Positions 35,557 through 45,491 are shown, numbered from the stretch's first letter. The stretch is 64,000 nt of DNA from Paenibacillus sp. BJ-4 (GCF_020404765.1 NZ_JAIVEM010000006.1:186001-250000); one strand, 5' to 3'. Numbers and translations: made by a program. The notes: a model not told the origin generated them from the sequence alone.

Positions 35557-38101
35557 ACAAGAAAGCAAAGACAAAGTGCGGGTATACGAATACGCCAAAT
35601 CGTTGAACATGAGCAGCAAAGAAATTATCACCATTCTTAAACGGCTGGATATTCCCGTGAACAACCATATGAGCGTCATGGAACATGATGCCGTAGGTAA
35701 AGTGGAAAACTTTTTTAAGAATATCAAATCCAATGCTGCGGCTAAGCAAGGTGGAGCAGACACGGCGCAAGTAAGCTCGAATCAGGCTCGTTCAAGCCAG
35801 GCCGGTTCAAGTCAGACCGGTTCAAGTCAGAACAGTAATCATTCAACTGAGCAAACCAAAAATCAACAGGAAAAGCAGGTAAGTATGAATAGGACAAACA
35901 ACAACCAAAACAGTAATCGAAGCAGCGCTCCAAGAGTGCAAGGTAGTCAGCAGGGCGGTCAAAACCGCAGTCAGCAAAGTACAAATAAACCAAGTGGTCA
36001 GCAAGGCAGCCAGAACCGCAGTAATGGTCAACAACAAGGAGGACAACAGCGTTCCACTAGTAACACAGGTACGCGTTCTCAAGGAAGTAGCCAGGGTGGT
36101 ACGGCAGTAAGAACATCTTCATCTACGGGAAGCAGCAATGCGAACCGTAATAGTGGTGGTGGCAACCGTACAGTCAGCAGTAACGGTAATAACCGTTCCG
36201 GTCAAGGCCGTTTCGACGATAACCGTCAAGGCGGAGGACGCGGTGGTAGCGGTGGCCGTGGTGGTAACCGCGGTGGTAACAATCGTGGTGGTAAATTTAA
36301 TAACCGTGGTAAAGGCCAACCGCAGGAGCGTCGTGAGAAAATCGACAACACGCCTAAGAAAATTATTGTGCGTGGTGAGATGACCGTAGGCGAAACAGCG
36401 AAGCTGCTTCACAAGGATGCTTCAGAAGTTATCAAAAAGCTGATTATGCTCGGAACAATGGCGACAATCAACCAGGAATTGGATATGGATACCATTCTTT
36501 TACTGGCCGGAGATTTCGGCGTTGAGGTAGAAGTGAAGATTCCGGTTGAAGAAGATCGTTTTGAAACTGTGGAAGAAAATGATGATCCAGCGGATCTGAA
36601 AACACGTCCACCAGTTGTAACAATCATGGGTCACGTCGATCATGGTAAAACCACTTTGCTGGATGCTATTCGCTCCACCAATGTAACGGGTGGCGAAGCT
36701 GGTGGTATTACACAGCATATCGGTGCTTATCAGGTTGAAATCAACGGTAAAAAAATCACTTTCTTGGATACACCAGGTCACGAAGCCTTTACGGCAATGC
36801 GTGCTCGTGGTGCTCAAGTTACAGATATGACGATTATCGTGGTTGCAGCTGACGACGGTGTTATGCCACAGACGGTCGAAGCTATCAACCATGCGAAAGC
36901 GGCAGGTCTGCCTATTATCGTGGCTGTGAACAAGATTGACAAACCGGATGCGAACCCGGATAAAGTGAAGCAAGAACTGACGGAATATGAGTTGGTACCT
37001 GAAGAGTGGGGCGGAGATACCATTTTCGTCAACGTTTCAGCGAAACAAAGAATGGGTCTGGAAGATCTGCTCGAAATGATTCTGCTGGTAGCTGAAGTGA
37101 ATGAATACAAAGCGAACCCGGACAAACGTGCACGCGGTACAATCATTGAGGCTGAGTTGGATAAAGGTCGCGGTTCTGTAGCTCGTGTGCTCGTTCAGAA
37201 CGGTACTCTGAAAGTCGGTGATGCCTTCGTAGCGGGGAATTGCTTCGGGCGTGTACGTGCTATGGTCAACGACAAAGGTCGCCGTCTCAAGGAAGCTGGA
37301 CCTTCCACGCCAGTTGAAATTACTGGTTTGACAGAAGTTCCACTCGCTGGTGATCCGTTCATGGTGTTTGAGGATGAGCGCAAAGCCCGTGCTATCGCTG
37401 ATAGACGTGCGATCACGCAGCGTCAGTCAGATCTGGGCAGCAACACCCGCGTAACGCTGGATGACCTGTTCCAACACATCAAGGATGGTGAGATGAAGGA
37501 TCTGAACGTCATTATCAAAGGTGATGTACAGGGTTCTGTCGAAGCGCTGAAGGGCTCCTTGAACAAGATTGAAGTAGAAGGTGTACGCGTCAAAATTCTT
37601 CACAGTGGTGCAGGTGCAATCACCGAATCCGATATTATTTTGGCTGCTGCTTCCAATGCTATCGTCATTGGCTTTAACGTTCGTCCAGATAATCAGGCGA
37701 AATCTACAGCGGAAGCTGAAAAAGTGGACATTCGTCTACATCGCGTTATTTACAATGTCATTGAAGAAATCGAGCAGGCTATGAAAGGCATGCTGGATCC
37801 TGAGTATAAAGAAAATGTGATCGGGCACGCTGAAGTTCGTAACGTATTCAAAGTTACTAAAGTCGGTACGATTGCTGGCTGTATGGTGACGTCTGGTAAG
37901 ATTACCCGTTCAGCAGAAGCACGTCTGATTCGTGACGGCATCGTGATTTTCGAAGGCAAAATCGACTCACTGAAACGCTTTAAGGACGACGCAAAAGAAG
38001 TTGCCCAAGGTTACGAATGTGGTATTACCCTTGATGGCTATAATGATGTTAAGGAATCCGACATTATTGAAGCGTTCGTCATGGAAACAGTGGAGCGCTA
38101 A
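35549..38101 (+). CDS. infB: Translation initiation factor IF-2
   Basis: GTPase that delivers fMet-tRNA to the ribosome. 850 aa from TTG 35549 (GGAGG about 10 bases upstream). The N-terminal IF2_N motif ([20 protein letters not shown]) is followed by about 195 residues of low complexity: first Ser/Gln/Asn repeats ([13 protein letters not shown]), then Gly/Arg/Asn repeats ([14 protein letters not shown]). The second IF2_N ([20 protein letters not shown]), G domain (GHVDHGKT at 361-368, [12 protein letters not shown]) and C-terminal domains are standard. The protein is longer than the 716 aa B. subtilis form, entirely because of the linker. Confidence 0.98.
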   Translation: MSKQESKDKVRVYEYAKSLNMSSKEIITILKRLDIPVNNHMSVMEHDAVGKVENFFKNIKSNAAAKQGGADTAQVSSNQARSSQAGSSQTGSSQNSNHSTEQTKNQQEKQVSMNRTNNNQNSNRSSAPRVQGSQQGGQNRSQQSTNKPSGQQGSQNRSNGQQQGGQQRSTSNTGTRSQGSSQGGTAVRTSSSTGSSNANRNSGGGNRTVSSNGNNRSGQGRFDDNRQGGGRGGSGGRGGNRGGNNRGGKFNNRGKGQPQERREKIDNTPKKIIVRGEMTVGETAKLLHKDASEVIKKLIMLGTMATINQELDMDTILLLAGDFGVEVEVKIPVEEDRFETVEENDDPADLKTRPPVVTIMGHVDHGKTTLLDAIRSTNVTGGEAGGITQHIGAYQVEINGKKITFLDTPGHEAFTAMRARGAQVTDMTIIVVAADDGVMPQTVEAINHAKAAGLPIIVAVNKIDKPDANPDKVKQELTEYELVPEEWGGDTIFVNVSAKQRMGLEDLLEMILLVAEVNEYKANPDKRARGTIIEAELDKGRGSVARVLVQNGTLKVGDAFVAGNCFGRVRAMVNDKGRRLKEAGPSTPVEITGLTEVPLAGDPFMVFEDERKARAIADRRAITQRQSDLGSNTRVTLDDLFQHIKDGEMKDLNVIIKGDVQGSVEALKGSLNKIEVEGVRVKILHSGAGAITESDIILAAASNAIVIGFNVRPDNQAKSTAEAEKVDIRLHRVIYNVIEEIEQAMKGMLDPEYKENVIGHAEVRNVFKVTKVGTIAGCMVTSGKITRSAEARLIRDGIVIFEGKIDSLKRFKDDAKEVAQGYECGITLDGYNDVKESDIIEAFVMETVER

Positions 38102-38121
38102 CGGCAGAGAGGTGAGCATCC

Positions 38122-38472
38122 ATGGCTAAAATACGTACAGGTCGAGTTGGCGAGCAAATTAAGAAGGAACTAAGCCTACTCATACAAACCGAATTAAAAG
38201 ACCCCCGTATCGGTTTTATTACGGTGACGGGTGTCGATGTCACAAACGATTTGTCGCAAGCGAAAGTATACTTGAGTGTACTTGGGGATGAAGAACAAAA
38301 AACTTCTTCCCTGAAGGCATTGGACAAAGCGAACGGTTATCTTCGTTCTGAACTTGGCAAACGGATACGGCTTCGCCATGTTCCTGAGCTGATTTTCAAA
38401 ATTGACGAATCTATTGCTTACGGCAGTCGAATTGAAAAGCTGTTGAGTGATATCGACAAGGACGAAAAATAG
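38122..38472 (+). CDS. rbfA: Ribosome-binding factor A
   Basis: KH-like 30S assembly and cold-adaptation factor, 116 aa. [38 protein letters not shown] and AKVYLSVLG are typical. It follows infB by 20 bases directly; B. subtilis has ylxP in between, absent here. Confidence 0.97.
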   Translation: MAKIRTGRVGEQIKKELSLLIQTELKDPRIGFITVTGVDVTNDLSQAKVYLSVLGDEEQKTSSLKALDKANGYLRSELGKRIRLRHVPELIFKIDESIAYGSRIEKLLSDIDKDEK

Positions 38473-38523
38473 GAATTCCTGTTGGTCCGAAGAAACCACG
38501 AACTGAATGTAAAGGAGACGGCA

Positions 38524-39501
38524 ATGCATACCTATGAACAGGCGCTTCAACAAGCGAAGGAATTTATTCTGGAGCATGATGATTACCTGATCGTATCGCA
38601 TGTGCAGCCGGACGGAGACGCAGTCAGCTCCACCGTAACGGTGGGCTGGCTTCTCTCATGTCTGGGGAAGAAATTTACCATGTTGAATGAGGGAGCGATT
38701 CCCAAACGCATGGATTTTTTATGGCATGCCGATGAGATTATGGATATGAGCCAGCAACCGCCAGAACAGAAATACAACCGGATCATTTGCGTGGATTGTG
38801 CAGATTACCGTCGTGTTGGTTTGACAGAACAGTTTTTTGCGGAAGATGCCGTTATCCTGAATATTGATCATCATCCAACGAATGATGCGTATGGTACGGT
38901 GAATGTAATTAAGTCGGATGCAGCAGCAACAGCGGAAATCCTTTTTGATTTACTGGAAATGTTTGCTGTGAAGTGGGACGTTGAAGTAGCGACTTCTGTG
39001 TATACAGGACTGCTTACGGATACAGGAGGCTTCCGGTATTCCAACACTTCGCCAAAGGTGATGTCTATTGTGTCACAGTTGCTCACTTATGGTGTAGATG
39101 GTCCATCTTTGTCTGAAAATTTGCTGGAAGAAATGACATTCCCGCAAATGAAGGTGCTGACCAAGGCATTGCAGACGCTTACCATGTCGGAGGATGGTAA
39201 AGTCGCCTGGGTGGTTGTTACACCTGATGATATGGAGGAGTGCGGAGCTGTGAACGAGGACTTGGAAGGGATTGTTAACTATCCAAGAAATATTCGTGGC
39301 GTTGAAGTAGGCATTTTCTTTAAAGTGATCAATGAACAAGCGGTTAAAGCCAGCATGAGATCGGCAGGTCGTGTTGATGTAGCTGCGTTAGCCCAGTCGT
39401 TTGGGGGCGGAGGCCATGTTCGTGCGGCGGGCTGCCGGCTTGAAGGCAAACTGGAGGATATTATTAAGATCGTTGTAGGGCGTGTGAAGGACGAGCTATG
39501 A
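38524..39501 (+). CDS. nrnA: DHH-family oligoribonuclease/pAp phosphatase NrnA
   Basis: Degrades short oligonucleotides and 3'-phosphoadenosine 5'-phosphate. ATG 38524 follows AAAGGAGACGGCA and gives 325 aa beginning MHTYEQALQQAKEF; in-frame codons upstream lack a ribosome site. DHH/DHHA1 features are VSHVQPDGDAVSSTV, VDCADYRRVG, LNIDHHPTND, TGLLTDTGGFRYSNTS and the C-terminal FGGGGHVRAAGC. It overlaps truB by 4 bases, so it is part of this RNA-metabolism operon. Confidence 0.95.
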   Translation: MHTYEQALQQAKEFILEHDDYLIVSHVQPDGDAVSSTVTVGWLLSCLGKKFTMLNEGAIPKRMDFLWHADEIMDMSQQPPEQKYNRIICVDCADYRRVGLTEQFFAEDAVILNIDHHPTNDAYGTVNVIKSDAAATAEILFDLLEMFAVKWDVEVATSVYTGLLTDTGGFRYSNTSPKVMSIVSQLLTYGVDGPSLSENLLEEMTFPQMKVLTKALQTLTMSEDGKVAWVVVTPDDMEECGAVNEDLEGIVNYPRNIRGVEVGIFFKVINEQAVKASMRSAGRVDVAALAQSFGGGGHVRAAGCRLEGKLEDIIKIVVGRVKDEL

Positions 39502-40436
39502 ACCCGATGAAGAAGGAACAGGCAAGTTGGGAAGGGATTCTGCCCGTCTTTAAACCCGCTGGATTTACCTCTCATGATGTGGTAGCGAAGGCTCGTCGTT
39601 TACTGGGGATGAAGCGAATCGGACACACCGGAACGCTTGATCCGCAGGTAACCGGTGTGCTGCCCTTGTGTTTGGGACGTGCTACCCGAGTCGTAGAATA
39701 CATGCAAGAGCGGCCCAAGGAGTATCGGGCTACGCTGAGATTAGGCATTGCGACCGATACCGAAGATCTTACGGGGACAGTTATTGAAGAAAGTCAACGT
39801 CCGGTAGAAGTAACGGAACTGGAAGCCAAAGCGACGCTGGAGCGTTTTGTTGGTACGATTTCTCAAGTGCCGCCGATGTATTCCGCACTCAAAGTGAATG
39901 GCAAACGTCTATATGAACTGGCTCGAGAAGGCAAAACCGTAGAGCGCAAAAGCCGCGAAGTAGACATTTACGAGCTGGAGATGACAGGATTCGCGCAGAC
40001 AGGATCATATGTGGACATTTCCTTCCGTGCTTTATGTTCCAAAGGGACATATATCCGTACACTATGTGTTGATATTGGCCGTGCCTTGGGATATCCTTCG
40101 ACGATGGTCAAGCTGGAGCGAACCATGTCTGCGGGAATTTCCGCGGAACATTGCCTGACGTTCGAAGAGATAGAGCGTTGCGTAGCGGATGGCAGTTTGG
40201 ATGAGCGGCTTATTGCAACCGATCAGGCGATTGACTATATGCCTGAGCATACGGTGGTCGAAGCAAAGGCAGCTGCAGCTTTGCAAGGCCAACGTTTGTC
40301 ACCGAGTATGATTTCACCACCTGTGGTCGACAGCCAGCCCTTCCGTTTGTATAAAGAGGATAAAACGTTTTTAGGTATATATGGACGAGATGAATCAGGG
40401 GCAATCGCCCCAATTAAAGTTTTTTTAAGATTGTAG
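39498..40436 (+). CDS. truB: tRNA pseudouridine-55 synthase TruB
   Basis: Makes pseudouridine 55 in tRNA. 312 aa. Catalytic D48 is in RIGHTGTLDPQVTGVLPLCL. Other motifs are PPMYSALKVNGKRLYELARE and CSKGTYIRTLCVDIGRALG, with a C-terminal PUA-like region. ATGA overlap with nrnA; ATG 39507 is an alternative start. Confidence 0.97.
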   Translation: MNPMKKEQASWEGILPVFKPAGFTSHDVVAKARRLLGMKRIGHTGTLDPQVTGVLPLCLGRATRVVEYMQERPKEYRATLRLGIATDTEDLTGTVIEESQRPVEVTELEAKATLERFVGTISQVPPMYSALKVNGKRLYELAREGKTVERKSREVDIYELEMTGFAQTGSYVDISFRALCSKGTYIRTLCVDIGRALGYPSTMVKLERTMSAGISAEHCLTFEEIERCVADGSLDERLIATDQAIDYMPEHTVVEAKAAAALQGQRLSPSMISPPVVDSQPFRLYKEDKTFLGIYGRDESGAIAPIKVFLRL

Positions 40437-40448
40437 AATTTATAAATT

Positions 40449-40539
40449 TTCAGCGGAGCTGAACATTTCTATAATCGCAAGAAAAACTTCCGCTAGGCGC
40501 GGTCTGGCTTCCGTGAAAGTACGTCGATAGACGTTTTTC
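40449..40539 (+). terminator. Hairpins between truB and ribF
   Basis: TTCAGC-GGA-GCTGAA (40449-40463) is a perfect 6-bp hairpin. ACGTC-GATA-GACGT (40521-40534) with a T5 tail is a small terminator-like hairpin. In between, AGCGGA (40452-40457) could instead pair with TCCGCT (about 40490-40495). These lie upstream of the suspected ribF promoter and probably belong to the end of the truB transcript. Confidence 0.45.
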
Positions 40540-40605
40540 TTACCTTGAATTGTGCTATAATTTTGACGAAGTTAGTCAAATGATGTGAAATGCAGGTGAA
40601 TGAAT

Positions 40606-41544
40606 ATGATTACCGTTTCGTTATCTTATCCATTGAGTGATGAGCTTTTACAGCAATGGGGGCGTCCACAGGTCACGGCGATTGGTCAGTTTGACGGTCT
40701 TCATCTGGGGCACGCAAGCGTTATACACCAAGCCGTTTCGCTGGCTCGGGAACAGAAAGTACCGGGTTCTGTCATGACATTTCATCCTCACCCGAAGGAA
40801 GTCATGAAAAAAGGTGACTATGAAGGTTATTTAACACCGCTTGCGGACAAGCAGACTATTTTGGCTGATATGGGTGTGGATGTTCTTTATATTATGAGCT
40901 TCAACGAGGATTTTTCCAAGGTCAGTCCTGAGGCGTTCATGACAGATGTACTGCTTCCATTGCAAATTCAAACGGCAGTAGTAGGCTTTGATTTTCGGTT
41001 TGGCTACCGAGGGGCGGGGCATGAGGATACGCTTCGCAAGCTTGGTGGGGAGCTGATGGCTGTCCACACTGTACCACCGTTTGAACTGGATGGGGAAAAG
41101 GTGAGCAGCTCTGGCATCCGCCGTGCTTTGCAGACCGGGGATCTAACACATGCGTCTCGCTGGTTGGGACGTCCTTACCGTATACGGGGTACTGTAATGG
41201 ATGGAGAGAAGCGGGGACGCACCATCGGATTTCCGACCGCCAATCTCAAATTAGATGATACTTACGTAATTCCGGTCAAAGGTGTATACGCTGTACGAGC
41301 ACTTGTAGGCAATCGTTGGATCAGCGGTGTCATGAATGTAGGAGTTAAGCCTACCTTTCATGAAGGTGTGCTGAATCCGTCGTTTGAGGTGCATCTATTT
41401 GATTTTAATCAGCAGATTTATGGCGAGTCTGTGCTGGTTGAGCTTCATCATTACATCCGTCCTGAACGTAAATTCTCTTCAGTGGACGAGCTGATCAGTC
41501 AAATTGGCAATGACGCACAGACGGCTAAAAAGCTCTTGGGCTAA
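40606..41544 (+). CDS. ribF: Bifunctional riboflavin kinase/FMN adenylyltransferase
   Basis: Makes FMN and FAD from riboflavin. 312 aa. I use ATG 40606 because AGGTGA sits 6-7 bases upstream; ATG 40600 is too close to it. The N-terminal nucleotidyltransferase has TAIGQFDGLHLGHASVI and SSSGIRRALQTGDL. The C-terminal kinase has GEKRGRTIGFPTANLKL, GVYAVRA and the MNVGVKPTF loop. A TATAAT at 40556-40561 with a weak -35 may be its own promoter. The gene is in its usual place between truB and rpsO. Confidence 0.97.
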   Translation: MITVSLSYPLSDELLQQWGRPQVTAIGQFDGLHLGHASVIHQAVSLAREQKVPGSVMTFHPHPKEVMKKGDYEGYLTPLADKQTILADMGVDVLYIMSFNEDFSKVSPEAFMTDVLLPLQIQTAVVGFDFRFGYRGAGHEDTLRKLGGELMAVHTVPPFELDGEKVSSSGIRRALQTGDLTHASRWLGRPYRIRGTVMDGEKRGRTIGFPTANLKLDDTYVIPVKGVYAVRALVGNRWISGVMNVGVKPTFHEGVLNPSFEVHLFDFNQQIYGESVLVELHHYIRPERKFSSVDELISQIGNDAQTAKKLLG

Positions 41545-41548
41545 TTTA

Positions 41549-41577
41549 TTTACATAAGACAGGCGCTGTGTTATACT
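41549..41577 (+). promoter_or_regulatory. Sigma-A promoter of rpsO
   Basis: TTTACA (41549-41554), 17-base spacer, TATACT (41572-41577), starting just after the ribF stop. Transcription would begin near 41584. Confidence 0.75.
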
Positions 41578-41583
41578 GACTTA

Positions 41584-41676
41584 TGTTGTGTAAACAACGA
41601 TGAACCTTAGCTTGGTTGTCCGCTTTCACCGGCGGCTACGAGGCTAGTGGCGATTATAATGAAGGAGGTGAACAGG
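41584..41676 (+). promoter_or_regulatory. rpsO leader, likely S15 autoregulatory RNA
   Basis: A 90-base leader with a perfect GTTGT-GTAA-ACAAC hairpin (41585-41598), then a larger fold in which TTAGC (about 41608) can pair with GCTAG (about 41643) around an inner CCGC/GCGG stem. S15 represses its own mRNA through structured leaders in Firmicutes; I assign this by position and foldability, without a covariance search. Confidence 0.55.
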
Positions 41677-41946
41677 ATGGCATTGACTCAAGAGCGTAAA
41701 CAGCAATTGATCGAGGAGTACAAAACTCATGAATCCGATACAGGATCACCTGAGGTACAAATCGCTATCCTTACTGAAAACATCGTCAACTTGCAAAGTC
41801 ACTTTCGTTCGCACAAGAAAGACCATCACTCCCGCCGCGGGTTGTTGAAAATGGTCGGTCAGCGTCGTAAACTATTGGCTTACCTGAAGAAGACTGATGT
41901 TAAACGTTACAGTGCGTTGATCGAGCGTCTCGGACTGCGTCGTTAA
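41677..41946 (+). CDS. rpsO: 30S ribosomal protein S15
   Basis: 89 aa. ATG 41677 follows AAGGAGGTG by 6 bases and gives [19 protein letters not shown]; the upstream in-frame ATG lies in the leader. [33 protein letters not shown] and [12 protein letters not shown] are hallmarks. Followed by a terminator and pnp, the usual rpsO-pnp pairing. Confidence 0.99.
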   Translation: MALTQERKQQLIEEYKTHESDTGSPEVQIAILTENIVNLQSHFRSHKKDHHSRRGLLKMVGQRRKLLAYLKKTDVKRYSALIERLGLRR

Positions 41947-41971
41947 TTTTCAGACATGTAATGAGAAAAGA

Positions 41972-42034
41972 AGCCTGGTTGTTCACCGCTTGTCCCTGCT
42001 AAGGCGACGGCGGACAGCAGCCGGGTTCTTTTTT
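41972..42034 (+). terminator. Terminator after rpsO
   Basis: A long imperfect stem: the arm from CCTGGTTGTT (about 41974) pairs with AGCAGCCGGG (about 42016-42025) through several G-U pairs, with a further CCGC/GCGG step inside, and TTCTTTTTT follows. Probably also limits readthrough into pnp. Confidence 0.75.
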
Positions 42035-42156
42035 GAAATGAGGAATCTTTTTTAAATTACATATCTTATTTGAATGTGTTTCTTATGAATAAGACCTGCG
42101 CAGGAAATACTGGATATGTATAGAACTTTTACAATGGAATGAAATGGAGGGATACC

Positions 42157-44259
42157 ATGGAGCAACGTGTAGAAATGCAGCTCGGCGGAAGAAAGCTGGT
42201 GCTGGAAACAGGACGTCTTGCGAAACAAGCCAATGCGGCAGTTAAAGTAAGCTATGGAGAAACAGTTGTGCTTTGTACCGTGACTGCTTCCCGTGAACCG
42301 AAAGATCTGGACTTTTTTCCGCTGACAGTAAACTATGAGGAAAGATTGTATGCTGTTGGGAAAATTCCAGGTGGATTTATTAAACGTGAAGGACGACCAA
42401 GTCAAAAAGCGATTTTGTCCAGCCGTTTGACAGACCGTCCGATTCGTCCATTGTTTCCTGAAGGCTTCCGGAATGATGTACAGGTATTGAACTTGGTGAT
42501 GAGTGTTGATCAGGATTGTGAACCGGAAATTGCAGCGATGATCGGAACCTCGGCGGCACTTAGCATTTCAGACGTGCCTTTTAACGGGCCGATTGGCGGA
42601 GTTGCTGTAGGCCGTGTAAACGGACAATTCGTGATTAACCCGGACATTGCCCAACAGAATACCAGCGATATGTACCTGGTTGTAGCCGGAACGAAAGATG
42701 CCATCATGATGGTAGAAGCTGAAGGTGACGAAATTCCAGAGGAAGTCATGCTGGAAGCCATTATGTTCGGCCACGACGAGATTAAGAACATTGTCGCAGT
42801 CATTGAACAATTGGTTCAAGTGGCAGGTAAAGAGAAAATGCAGGTTAAGCTGCATACTGTTGATGAAAAAGTGAACAGTGAAGTACGTGCTTATGCAGCT
42901 GAGCGTTTGGTGGAAGCTGTTAAAATTGCAGAAAAACATGCCCGTCAAGAGGCAATTGATGCAGTTAACGAAGAGACAGTTGCCCACTTCGAAGCACAAT
43001 ACATAGAGACGCCTGAGCTTTTGAAAGACGTGAGCGAAGTTCTCTATGATATCGTTAAAGAAGAAGTTCGTCGTCTGATTACGCATGATAAAGTGCGTCC
43101 TGACGGTCGTAAGCTTGATGAAATTCGTCCGATCGAAAGCGACACGAGCATTTTGCCACGTACGCATGGCTCGGGCTTGTTCACACGTGGTCAAACGCAA
43201 GCGCTTAGCGTTTGTACACTTGGTGCATTGGGTGACGTACAAATTCTGGACGGTATTGATCTGGAAGAAACGAAACGTTTCATGCATCATTACAATTTCC
43301 CTCCATTCAGCGTAGGTGAAGCTCGTCCTTTGCGTGCGCCGGGTCGACGTGAAATTGGACATGGTGCTCTTGGTGAGCGTGCGCTTTCCAAAGTAATTCC
43401 TTCCGAAACTGAATTTCCATACACCATCCGTCTGGTTTCCGAGGTGCTGGAATCGAACGGTTCAACCTCCCAAGCTAGTATTTGCGCAAGCACACTGGCT
43501 ATGATGGATGCAGGTGTACCGATCAAGGCACCGGTTGCAGGTGTAGCCATGGGATTGATCAAGGACGGAGATCATGTTTCCGTGCTGACGGATATCCAAG
43601 GTATGGAAGATCATCTGGGCGATATGGACTTTAAAGTGGCTGGTACAGCAGAAGGTGTAACTGCCATTCAAATGGATATTAAAATTGACGGTATTGACCG
43701 TGAAATTTTGCAGGATGCGCTCAAGCAAGCTAGAGAAGGACGTTTGTTCATTCTTAGCAAGATGATGGAAGCTATCCAAAAGCCGCGCGAGCAGTTGTCT
43801 CCGTATGCTCCAAAAATTATGACGATGCATATTAATCCAGACAAAATCCGTGATGTTATTGGCGCGGGTGGTAAAATCATTAACAAAATCATCGAAGAAA
43901 CCGGCGTGAAAATTGATATCGAGCAAGATGGCCGTGTGTTCATCGCTTCCACAAACCAAGAGATGAATGAAAAGGCGCGCTCCATTATTGAAGGTATCGT
44001 TAAGGAAGTTGTAATCGGAGAGATTTACATCGGTACAGTGAAGCGGATTGAAAAATTCGGTGCATTCGTCGAGATTTTACCGGGCAAGGACGGTCTGGTT
44101 CATATTTCTCAACTGTCTACTGAGCGTGTAGCCAAAGTTGAGGATGTAGTTGCTATTGGAGATACGATTACGGTGAAAGTAACTGAAATCGATCAGCAAG
44201 GTCGTGTCAATTTGTCCCGTAAGGCGGTTCTGACGGCTGAAGCTCCTGCAAAGTCCTAG
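42157..44259 (+). CDS. pnp: Polyribonucleotide nucleotidyltransferase (PNPase)
   Basis: Phosphorolytic 3'-5' exoribonuclease of the degradosome-like network; also works in competence and DNA repair. 700 aa from ATG 42157 (GGAGGG 5 bases upstream); ATG 42139 lies before that ribosome site. Two RNase PH domains ([38 protein letters not shown]), then KH ([19 protein letters not shown]) and S1 ([20 protein letters not shown]) at the C-terminus. Ends in a strong terminator. Confidence 0.98.
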   Translation: MEQRVEMQLGGRKLVLETGRLAKQANAAVKVSYGETVVLCTVTASREPKDLDFFPLTVNYEERLYAVGKIPGGFIKREGRPSQKAILSSRLTDRPIRPLFPEGFRNDVQVLNLVMSVDQDCEPEIAAMIGTSAALSISDVPFNGPIGGVAVGRVNGQFVINPDIAQQNTSDMYLVVAGTKDAIMMVEAEGDEIPEEVMLEAIMFGHDEIKNIVAVIEQLVQVAGKEKMQVKLHTVDEKVNSEVRAYAAERLVEAVKIAEKHARQEAIDAVNEETVAHFEAQYIETPELLKDVSEVLYDIVKEEVRRLITHDKVRPDGRKLDEIRPIESDTSILPRTHGSGLFTRGQTQALSVCTLGALGDVQILDGIDLEETKRFMHHYNFPPFSVGEARPLRAPGRREIGHGALGERALSKVIPSETEFPYTIRLVSEVLESNGSTSQASICASTLAMMDAGVPIKAPVAGVAMGLIKDGDHVSVLTDIQGMEDHLGDMDFKVAGTAEGVTAIQMDIKIDGIDREILQDALKQAREGRLFILSKMMEAIQKPREQLSPYAPKIMTMHINPDKIRDVIGAGGKIINKIIEETGVKIDIEQDGRVFIASTNQEMNEKARSIIEGIVKEVVIGEIYIGTVKRIEKFGAFVEILPGKDGLVHISQLSTERVAKVEDVVAIGDTITVKVTEIDQQGRVNLSRKAVLTAEAPAKS

Positions 44260-44346
44260 GTTCTGACACAGCGGACCACAGTAACAGGAAGTCTATCCGT
44301 TTTCTACAGAACACGGGATTGCAATAAGTATTATTTAAGCTTTTGG

Positions 44347-44379
44347 AAAGAGGCAGAGATACGTTTCTGGCTCTTTTTT
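44347..44379 (+). terminator. Terminator after pnp
   Basis: AAAGAGGCAGAGA (44347-44359), loop TACG, TTTCTGGCTCTTT (44364-44376) with one mismatch and one G-U pair, ending in six T. It isolates the next gene, which has its own promoter. Confidence 0.8.
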
Positions 44380-44426
44380 CATACATACGCACAAGTGTGC
44401 CGAAGGGGCTTCTAGAAGCTACTGCG

Positions 44427-44455
44427 TCATAGTTCTTGTCCTCCCCGCATACAAT
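44427..44455 (+). promoter_or_regulatory. Candidate sigma-E (mother-cell) promoter of the YlxY-like gene
   Basis: TCATAGT (44427-44433), 14 bases, CATACAAT (44448-44455). The -10 box is a perfect match to the Bacillus sigma-E consensus, the -35 box differs from KMATATT at one position, and the spacing is right. It lies 31 bases before the start codon, after the pnp terminator. Confidence 0.65.
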
Positions 44456-44486
44456 GTGGACAAACGGGCGGGAGGATGAAGGGACC

Positions 44487-45491
44487 ATGAGAAGGGCAAA
44501 GAGAGCGGCGTGGGTTGTAGCCAGTTTGGCCATCACGCTGATCATCGGGCAGTTTAGTGGGGTTCGTGATTACATTGGTCAATTACGTGACGGACAAGGT
44601 ACAGAAGTTAACGAGCCAGAGGCCGTAACAACGATGGCGGTTGCGACTTTACCTGATAATGCGCTTATGCAGCGACTACGTTCTGAAGCAGCCCGTCAGC
44701 GGCGGGAACCGGTTGATGCCAAGATCGACAGAGTATGGAAGGCTATTCCGGGCTATAACGGACTGGAGGTCGATCTGGATGCGACCTATCGTAAAGCGAT
44801 AAAGGCCCCAGACCGCCCAATCCAGTATGTGTATCGGCAATTGGCGCCCAAAGTACATTTGAACCAGCTGGGGAATGTGCCAATTTACAGGGGAAATCCC
44901 GAGAAGCCGATGGTATCCTTCATGATCAATGTGGCTTGGGGAAATGAGTATATCGTGCCAATACTGAATACGCTGGATCAGGAAAAGGTAAAGGCTACGT
45001 TTTTTCTGGATGGAAGCTGGCTGAAAAAAAATCCCGAACTCGCCAAGGAGATTCAAAAAAGAGGACATGAGCTTTCGAATCATGCCTATTCTCATCCGGA
45101 TATGAGTCGTCTGAGTCGGGCAAGGGCCACACAAGAAATACAGAAGACGGAAGTGCTGCTTCAAGAAACTTTAGGTGTGAAAAACAGCTGGTTTGCCCCG
45201 CCGTCAGGTGATTTTAATCAGCAAACAGTTGATCTGGCCGCAGAACTCGGACTCAAAACCGTGCTGTGGACATTGGACACCGTAGACTGGAAGCATCCGT
45301 CGCCAGAATCGGTGGTTAACAAAATCAGCAGTAAGGTTGAATCAGGCTCCCTGATATTGATGCACCCGACAGATTCCTCAGCGGCGGCTCTTAAAGGCAT
45401 GATTCATGCGATTCGGAGTAAGGGACTCGTGCTCGGAACTGTCAGTCAGACGCTTTCCCCTGATCGGCAGCTACCTGCTCCGGTTGAGTGA
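44487..45491 (+). CDS. YlxY-type polysaccharide deacetylase-family sporulation protein
   Basis: A 334 aa protein with an N-terminal membrane anchor/signal (AAWVVASLAITLIIGQF) and a NodB-type fold (about 145-330). Motif 2 is intact (HELSNHAYSHPDM), KATFFLDGSWL and WFAPPSGDFN are also family-like. Motif 1, normally with two Asp including the catalytic base, reads SFMINVAWGNE, so those Asp are missing. Metal binding through the two His may remain, but deacetylase activity is doubtful. ATG 44487 is chosen by GGAGGATGAAGGG upstream. Position pnp-ylxY-mlpA matches B. subtilis. Confidence 0.85.
   Translation: MRRAKRAAWVVASLAITLIIGQFSGVRDYIGQLRDGQGTEVNEPEAVTTMAVATLPDNALMQRLRSEAARQRREPVDAKIDRVWKAIPGYNGLEVDLDATYRKAIKAPDRPIQYVYRQLAPKVHLNQLGNVPIYRGNPEKPMVSFMINVAWGNEYIVPILNTLDQEKVKATFFLDGSWLKKNPELAKEIQKRGHELSNHAYSHPDMSRLSRARATQEIQKTEVLLQETLGVKNSWFAPPSGDFNQQTVDLAAELGLKTVLWTLDTVDWKHPSPESVVNKISSKVESGSLILMHPTDSSAAALKGMIHAIRSKGLVLGTVSQTLSPDRQLPAPVE

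Noticed and set aside
35761..36330. Tandem repeats in infB as a CRISPR or mobile repeat array
   Set aside because: Repeats are short codon-level repeats in frame with IF2, irregular in length and without spacers.
36138..36383. Val-rich open frame in another + frame of infB, and Thr-rich - strand frames there
   Set aside because: Produced by the repetitive RGG/Asn codons of the IF2 linker (GGT, AAC, CGT repeats); not a gene.
40437..40605. FMN riboswitch before ribF
   Set aside because: The gap is about 170 bases with small hairpins only; conserved RFN element sequences are not seen.
42568..43362. 264-codon open frame on the - strand inside pnp
   Set aside because: Cys/His/Phe-rich shadow of the conserved RNase PH domains of PNPase; no ribosome site or family features.
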